Assembly: GCA_027257055.1 (NCBI GenBank)
Contig: JAPVLO010000045.1
Coordinates: forward strand, 2,389,501-2,453,500
DNA length: 64,000 bases
Origin: Cephalopachus bancanus
Lineage: Eukaryota; Chordata; Mammalia; Primates; Tarsiidae
Direction of reading: 5' to 3'
Below the pieces are notes generated by a model. The model ran no database searches. It was not told the origin of the DNA and saw only the letters and a list, made by a program, of their open reading frames with translations. Made by a program: the position numbers and the translations under genes. Below are positions 58,333 through 64,000 of this stretch, piece after piece (position 1 is the first letter of the stretch; each line of letters begins with the position of its first letter).

Positions 58333-58841
58333 GTGTACCAGAAATCTTGATGACTATATGACAGGGGCCCCCCAAAAACAGCAATTATCTTTTTGAGGGT
58401 GGGCCTTTTTAGTACACTCAGAATTTTTTCTTCTGAATCAGACATTCAACAAAAGTGTTTTCAGTTTTATCTGGAAGTTTTGGGAAGCTTGCATCACAAT
58501 TCGCAGAAGAAACATCCCCAGTTGTGGCAAACAGGTGGTTCTTACATCATGACAACCTGCCCACACTGTGCTGAGTGTTCAGCAGTTTTCAACCAAAAAC
58601 GGCTCCTCCATGTTCACTTGACCTCTCTCCGAGTGACTTTTTTTTTTTTTTTTTTGCTTCTCTGGATGAAAAAAGTGCCAATGTGGAAGAAGTGAAACAA
58701 AAATGGCAGAAGCACCAAAAGGTATAAAAATTTAAGAGTTCAGAAACTATTTTGAACAGTGGAAAAAAATGTCTCATTAGGTATATTGCACCAAACAGAA
58801 ATACTTTGGAGGTGACTGAAGTTTAAACACGTCCTGGTATA
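58333..58841 (+). pseudogene. mariner transposase relic, internally deleted element
   Basis: Plus-strand relic of the C-terminal half of a mariner transposase: FYLEVLGSLHHNSQKKHPQLW, a TTCPHCAECSAV segment where mariners have their HDNAP-like catalytic motif, a KK-rich stretch at 58665, a VEEVKQK segment near 58690 and FEQWKK near 58755. Frames change at a T-run (58640-58656). The outer ends GTACCAG (58333) and CTGGTAT (58835) could be terminal inverted repeats. The size, about 510 bp against about 1.3 kb for a full mariner, shows internal deletion. Related to 35195-35780. Confidence 0.75.
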
Positions 58842-58970
58842 ATTTTGTCATTCATAATTTCACTTGTTATCTTAAAATGTATACCACAGAAGTAATCAAA
58901 TTGTCTTATTAATTGCATTATAATAAACTCTCATCAAATCTTTTTTAAAAATTTAAGAATTAATGCTCAA

Positions 58971-59255
58971 TTTTTTTTTTTTGAGTTGGAGTCTCACTCT
59001 GTCGCCCAGACTGGAGTGCAGTGGCCGCTCCCGGCCACCGCAGCCTCGACCTGCTAGGCTCCCGCAATCCTTCCGCCTCAGCCTTCCAAGTAGCCGGAAT
59101 TACAGGCATGCGCTACCACGCTCGGCTGATTTTTTGATTTATTGTAGAGATGAGGTCTCGCTGCCCAGGCGGGTCTCAAACCCGCAGGCTCAGGCAATTC
59201 ACTCACCTCAGCCTCCCAAAGGCGAGGGATTATAGGCTGAGCCACCGAGCCCGGC
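58971..59255 (-). mobile_element. Young Alu SINE with 16-bp target-site duplication
   Basis: Antisense copy of the lineage-specific family with intact CpGs and CGAGCCCGGC end. TAATGCTCAATTTTTT occurs at 58961 onward (merging with the tail) and 59256-59271. Confidence 0.97.
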
Positions 59256-59271
59256 TAATGCTCAATTTTTT

Positions 59272-59737
59272 AATAAATAATTTCTGGTTTGGGGGTCCCC
59301 CTTCATAGTCATAAATGTATATATTTGAATATATTTAAATATATGAATATATGTATATATCTATGTGCATGCACATATATGCATATATATGTATGTATAT
59401 ATGTTTGTATATTTGTGCACATACATATAGACACATGTTTATGGTTCATTTGCAATTTTTTCCCAATTCTGACTGCTGAAAAGGGCTAGAAGAAATGATA
59501 CTTTGGTAACAATGAAAGCTCATAGTTTGGTTTATAAATATCATATTTGACTAAAAAGAGCCTTTTAAACTTGGCTGCTTTTAGGCAGGAGCAGAAAATA
59601 TACAAGGTTAGCTTTAAAAAATTCTTGTTATACCAAAAGGTGAGGAAGTACTCCAAAGAAAGATAGAGACATATGATGTCAACGAGACATAAAAGTCCAT
59701 TTGAAGGGGTTTGGGGAACTACTTTATGCATGTATTC
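59272..59737. other. Unassigned sequence with AT/GT-rich low complexity
   Basis: 59305-59440 is a degenerate TATATG/TATATA tract. The rest has no supported feature. Confidence 0.5.
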
Positions 59738-60030
59738 TTTTTCTTTTTTTGAATTGGAGTCTCACTCTGTCTCCCAGGCTGGACGGCAGTGGCACGCTCC
59801 CGGCCACTGCAGTCTCGACCTGCTGGGCTCCGGCGATCCCTCCACCTCAGCCTTCCGAGTAGCTGGAACTACAGGTGCGCACTACCACGCCTGGCTAATT
59901 TTTTGATTTATTGTAGAGATGAGGTCTCGCCAAGTTGCCCAGGTGGGTTTCAAACCCACGGGCTCAGGCAATTCACTCACCTCAGCCTCCCAAAGGCGCG
60001 GGATTACAGGCTGAGCCACCGAGCCCAGCT
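59738..60030 (-). mobile_element. Alu SINE
   Basis: Antisense dimer of the lineage-specific family ending CCGAGCCCAGC. The B-box hairpin stem reads GTGGG/CCCAC instead of GCGGG/CCCGC. Confidence 0.95.
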
Positions 60031-60262
60031 TGTATTTATTCTTAACAGAAAAAAAAAGGCACACAAATTTATTACATGCACATGTGCACAGAAGCCACAC
60101 AAAATATAAGACTCAAAGGAAGACCAGATGACTAAAATTTCTATACTCTATAGAAAGAAATTTGGGATGGAGTCTCCTGGAAGGTGGTGGCAACCAGGTA
60201 TGGGAGGGAGAGGAAAAGAAATACAGTGCAAATAAAGGCTTATTATGTAGATAAAGACAGAT
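60031..60262. other. Unassigned sequence
   Basis: No supported feature. Confidence 0.45.
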
Positions 60263-60375
60263 AGGCTAAGCATGGTGGCTAATGACAGTAATCACAGCAT
60301 TCTGGGGGACTGAGACAGGAGGATTACTTGAAGTCAGACGTTTGAAACCTGCCTGGGCAACATAGAGAGACGTTG
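60263..60375 (+). mobile_element. Free left Alu monomer (FLAM-like)
   Basis: GGCTAAGCATGGTGGCTAATGAC... to ...CTGGGCAACATAGAGAGACG. Only the left arm is present and it is diverged, consistent with a fossil monomer or a truncated AluJ. Confidence 0.75.
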
Positions 60376-60840
60376 TGGAACAATTTTAGATAACAATAAT
60401 GACAATAGTAGATTGCAACTCATCAAATAAAGTGAAAGTCTATTAACTCATACTGACAATAAATAAAAGAAAAAGGAAACTGTTCCTTAAAATAGAATGC
60501 CAAATAATAAGTGTAAAAAGAATAAAGAATTTTTGAAATCACCATTATGAAGCCATCACACAAGAATCATCAATGAATTATAAAATAAAACATGGTGCTG
60601 GATTGAGTACTGGAATGGAGAGAAAAAATTGTTAAAAGGACACTTTGGGAACAATTATCAAAATTTTAATACAAAGTACATGTTAAATAATTCTATTGTA
60701 TCAGTGTTACATTTCTTAAGGTTGACAATAATTTTGTGGCTATATAAGAGAATGTCCCTTTTCTGAAGTAGTTCTAGCTAAAATAAAGAATCATGATTAG
60801 GCAAAAAAACCTCAAATGGTTCTGGTTTAAAAAAAGATGA
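60376..60840. other. Unassigned AT-rich sequence
   Basis: No supported feature. Confidence 0.45.
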
Positions 60841-60841
60841 T

Positions 60842-60843
60842 AG

Positions 60844-60918
<75 letters not shown>
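60842..60918 (+). repeat. (GAAA)n microsatellite, pure
   Basis: About 18 uninterrupted AGAA units. No Alu adjoins it. Confidence 0.96.
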
Positions 60919-61289
60919 GCAAATGTGGCAAAATATTAGTAACTGCTGAATCTGAGTGAAAGGTGTACAAAGTGTTATTTTTAGTACTACTCGAAGCTGT
61001 TCTATAAGATTAAAATTATTTCAAATAAGATAAATTATTTCAAAATAAATAGTTTATTCTAAAATTAGCACTCAGGTTTTATATGATAAAATAGAACCTA
61101 CAAATATAATCTGGTCATTGGCATAGTGGAAAATATATTGATAGAATATTAATTCATTCATTTATGCATTCATTTTACATTCTATTGCAAAGAGACAGAT
61201 AAAGTTAAATATTAGTAAACATACAAATACATAAGTAATAAATAAAATTATGAGTTTAATAGGGAAAAATAATGAAGGGGTAGGATATA
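60919..61289. other. Unassigned AT-rich sequence
   Basis: No supported feature. Confidence 0.45.
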
Positions 61290-62017
61290 GAATTGAAGAA
61301 TGATTATATTTTAAATAGTATAGTCAGAGGAGGTCTCACTGTTAAGGTATTGTGTAAGTACAGACCAGAAGTTGAAGAAGTGGAGAAGGTGCTTGTGCAA
61401 GAAGACAATATTTGAGTTAGAAAGGTACAATGGTAGTCTGGTAAGTCTTGAACAACAGGCTCTCCGTGGGATGAGGATACACAATTTTTAGATCTTGTCT
61501 GTTTCTTTGGTGTAAATGTTCCTCTTTGGCTGATTTCCAGCTACCACTAGTATACAAGTTACTGGCACAACTTCTAACTATTTAGCAATTCACTCTTATA
61601 AGTCAGTAGGATCCAACCCCAAACACAACTGAGAGAACAAACAGTAGGTGTAGAAGCCCTGAAGCAGGAGGTGAATACTCTGTATACCATGTTTGAAGTC
61701 AATAAAAGTGGAGAAGTGAGCCAAGATCAGAGTGTAGGGGATGAGTTTAGAAAAGCAACAAGAGACCCAATGCTGTAGGGCACTGTTGACCTGGTAAGGA
61801 CTTCGACTTTTATTCAGAATGAGGTTAAAAGTCATTGGAAGAGTTTGATCAGGAAGTGACATTTACTTTGACAAGATCATTCGGGCTGCTGTCTTGGAAA
61901 CAGACTGTAGGAAAGGAGGAGTGGAAGCAGTGAAACACAAGGCTTCTATAATAACAGAGGTGCCTAGGACTAGAATCCTAGCAGTGGGTGTAGTGAGAAG
62001 TAAGTTTATTAAAGATA
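61290..62017 (-). mobile_element. L2 LINE, left piece of a split copy
   Basis: Antisense L2: GAAGCCCTGAAGCAGGAGGTG, TTGATCAGGAAGTGACATTTAC, AAGATCATTCGGGCTGCTGTC and GAGTGGAAGCAGTG. 61450-61600 does not fit L2 and may be another insertion. Resumes at 62742. Confidence 0.68.
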
Positions 62018-62741
62018 TGTAGTTCTCCCTTGGTATACATGTGGGATTGGTTCCTGAACCCACATGGATACTAAGATCCACAGATGCTCAATTCCCTGAT
62101 ATAAAATGGCATACCATTTACATATAACCAGATAAAGAAAATTTACATATGGATGGATAAGGAAACGTGGAACATATACATCATGGAATACTATGCAGCC
62201 ATAATAAAGAACAAAATCCTGTCCTCTGGCAGTAACATGAATGCAGCTAGAGATCATCATCCTGAGTGAATTATCACAGAAACAGAAAACTGAATACCAC
62301 ATATTCTCCCTAATAAACAGGAGCTAAACACTTTATGCATGGGTCTTAAGGATGGGAACAAAAAACACTGGGACACTCCTAAAGTAGGGAGGCAGGAAGG
62401 GGCTAAGTGTTACCTGAGTAACGAACTTGATAGCAACACAAACCTCACCATCATGTAATATATGCATACAACAAATCTGCATCTATACCACTTGAATAAA
62501 ACAAATTTAAAAACTAAAAATAAATAATGTAGTATTTGCATATAACCTTACATGCATCCTCCCATATACTTTAAATCACCTCTAGATTACTTTATAATAC
62601 TTTATACAATGTAAAAGCTATATAAGTGGTTTTACACTGTATTATTTTTATTGTATTACATTGTATTGCTGCATCTTTTTTATTTTCTCCAGTATTGGTT
62701 GAATCCATGATGCAGTACCCACGGATGCAAATGGTTGACTG
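62018..62741 (+). mobile_element. MER2/Tigger2-type DNA transposon inside L2, split by an L1
   Basis: Left end GTAGTTCTCCCTTGGTATAC with TGGTTCCTGAACCCA and CAGATGCTCAATTCCCTGATATAAAATGGC. Right end GGTTGAATCCATGATGCAGTACCC...GGTTGACTG. A TA lies just before the left end. The interior (62522-62700) has TGCATATAACC, TACTTTAAATCACCTCTAGATTAC. No transposase. Confidence 0.85.
62131..62520 (+). mobile_element. L1 3' end, 5'-truncated, inserted in MER2
   Basis: Sense L1: CATGGAATACTATGCAGCCAT, TGCAGCTAGAGATCATCATCC, ...GAATAAAACAAATTTAAAAAC. The duplicated MER2 target is ATTTACATATAACC (62116-62130) and ATTTGCATATAACC (about 62534-62547), one mismatch. Confidence 0.87.
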
Positions 62742-62980
62742 CATTTGGGGATTAACACTCACAGGATCCACTGGTGGATGGGATGGAGGTATGAGGGAAA
62801 GAGAGATATCAAAGCTGACTGCAAAACTGATTTACCAAAAGGATGGAGTGGACATTAACAGAGGAAAGGATGACTATGAGAGGAACAAGTTCTGAGAGAG
62901 TTTGACTTTACAGACACTGAATTTGAGATCCAAATGCAGAAGTCCAGTAAACACTACCAGAATAGATAGAGAATAGCAGT
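62742..62980 (-). mobile_element. L2 LINE, right piece of the split copy
   Basis: Continues the antisense L2 after the MER2: GGATGGGATGGAGGTATGAGG, AGAACAAGTTCTGAG-like and AATTTGAGATCCAAATGCAG. Confidence 0.55.
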
Positions 62981-64000
62981 AGACTAGAGAGAGTGAACAC
63001 AGAATCCAGGGGCAACTCTCCTACTGTAACTGCATCTAGCCCACTGATTTCATCAATTGTTCTCTCGCCCCTTTCTTCTTATCCTTTGGATATCTCCAAA
63101 GTTCTATAGAGTGTTTAAAATGGAAACTAATGCAACCAACTTATTCTAATCATAAACAAAAATAGAAAGCTTAAAATGGATATTCCCCTCTGCACAACCT
63201 AATATTCTGAGGAAATTAGAAAGAAAATATTTGAACTATTTACATTTTCTACCATCCAAAATTGAATATGGAGTGTGTAGACATTAGATAGAAATCAACT
63301 ACCACCATTATGAAAATACTCATTTTTTTTCCATAACGGTACTTCAATGTTGTTTTTAAAATTTTGGTTGTAAATAGCATTCTATTTTCTCTTTATTTTC
63401 TTTCTTTTTATTTTGAAAGTTGGTGAATATAGTAAAAGTACAGGTGACAAAATATATGCATATTAGGATCAAGTATACAAACACCTTATAAAGAAATAGC
63501 TGACTACACGTTTTAAAGCAGAATGTTATTTTTTTCACTATTAGATTAAAAAAAAAAATACTTTCCCAACTAGAACGGCTTGAGAGATGATCAGCCATGA
63601 CTAGGGAGGAAAGCATGCCAAGTTTCCAGTGTGCGCGTGCACATTTCTTTTGCTCATAATTAATAGCCCCTGTGCTTGCTAAGTTTTTGGAAAGCAGCGC
63701 GAAGCCTACCCAGGTAATGCCTTCTGACAACGTTTTAAAGATCAGTTATGTCATATGGCTGCCTTTTAGAAAAAAAAAGTCATAATGCATAGCTGTGCCA
63801 TATGGCATCTCTGAAGAATCAGCCGGATTGGACAGACATTCATTGGACAAAGTCCCACAGCACTTGGAAAAGAATGTAGTCCTGTTGCCAAAATGTGGCC
63901 TTTGTTAATCTCCTAACTATTATTGTGCAGAAACCAATTCATCTGTATTAATTATAAACAAATTTTAATTACTTCAGTAAAAGCCCATTATACCGATATC
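62981..64000. other. Repeat-poor sequence, candidate conserved non-coding DNA
   Basis: About 1 kb with no Alu, L1, L2 or MIR. 63560-64000 is complex, with CTTTGTTAAT, TAATTATAAAC, TTTTAATTAC and two CATATGG palindromes. The alternating run GTGTGCGCGTGCAC at 63630-63644 could adopt Z-form. No exon is evident. Confidence 0.4.

Noticed and set aside
62626..62895. 89-codon frame with a hydrophobic start
   Set aside because: It crosses the MER2/L2 boundary, so it is a chance fusion of two repeats.
1..64000. A new multi-gene system
   Set aside because: All reading frames with recognisable domains belong to broken L1, retroviral or mariner sequences; nothing else shows coding signals.

Overview
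The window reads as nuclear DNA of a primate, and I see no recognisable host protein-coding exon, rRNA or tRNA gene in it. It is AT-rich and saturated with interspersed repeats: dimeric 7SL-derived Alu SINEs, L1 LINEs, old L2 and MIR copies, Tigger, hAT and mariner DNA transposons, and one class I endogenous retrovirus. The Alu copies do not match the human AluS/AluY pattern. Most carry TCTCTACAATAAATCAAAAA between the monomers and a GTGGCCG...CGGCCAC hairpin in the right arm. They also differ from the Alu type I associate with lemurs and galagos. A tarsier is my best guess, as an inference only.

Layout. 1-4330: minus-strand L1 (5' UTR, ORF1, most of ORF2) running off the window. 4505-10205: a second minus-strand L1 with internal deletions, a long 5' UTR with tandem ~238 bp units, and two Alu insertions. 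10220-14230: old L2 and MIR, then a plus-strand L1 split by a minus-strand L1. 14308-14770: MaLR-type LTR. 14771-23170: old L1 pieces, unassigned sequence and a truncated minus L1. 23178-24939: plus-strand truncated L1 with target-site duplications. 24950-30600: a largely repeat-free island. 30605-35780: Alu, a Tigger element nested in an L2, old L1, Alu and a mariner relic. 36500-39223: layered minus L1s containing a possible mRNA retrocopy and an Alu, then another Alu. 40500-44234: minus-strand endogenous retrovirus (LTR, tRNA-Thr-like primer-binding site, broken gag, protease and reverse transcriptase; no integrase, env or 3' LTR seen). 44262-62980: many Alus, L2s, MIRs, a MER5A-like element, a second mariner relic, simple repeats and a triple nest (L1 in MER2 in L2). 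63000-64000: repeat-poor sequence that looks like candidate conserved non-coding DNA.

No genes here work together in a pathway. The content is a layered record of transposition, and every transposon or viral reading frame examined is broken. The most distinctive observations are a lineage-specific Alu whose B box sits in a perfect tRNA T-arm-like hairpin, tandem promoter-like units in an L1 5' UTR, stacked ultra-short L1 tails, two related mariner relics, a candidate retrocopy with its own polyA signal, and two repeat-free islands that could hold regulatory elements. I did not find a convincing new biological system. Family assignments were made by eye, without database searches.
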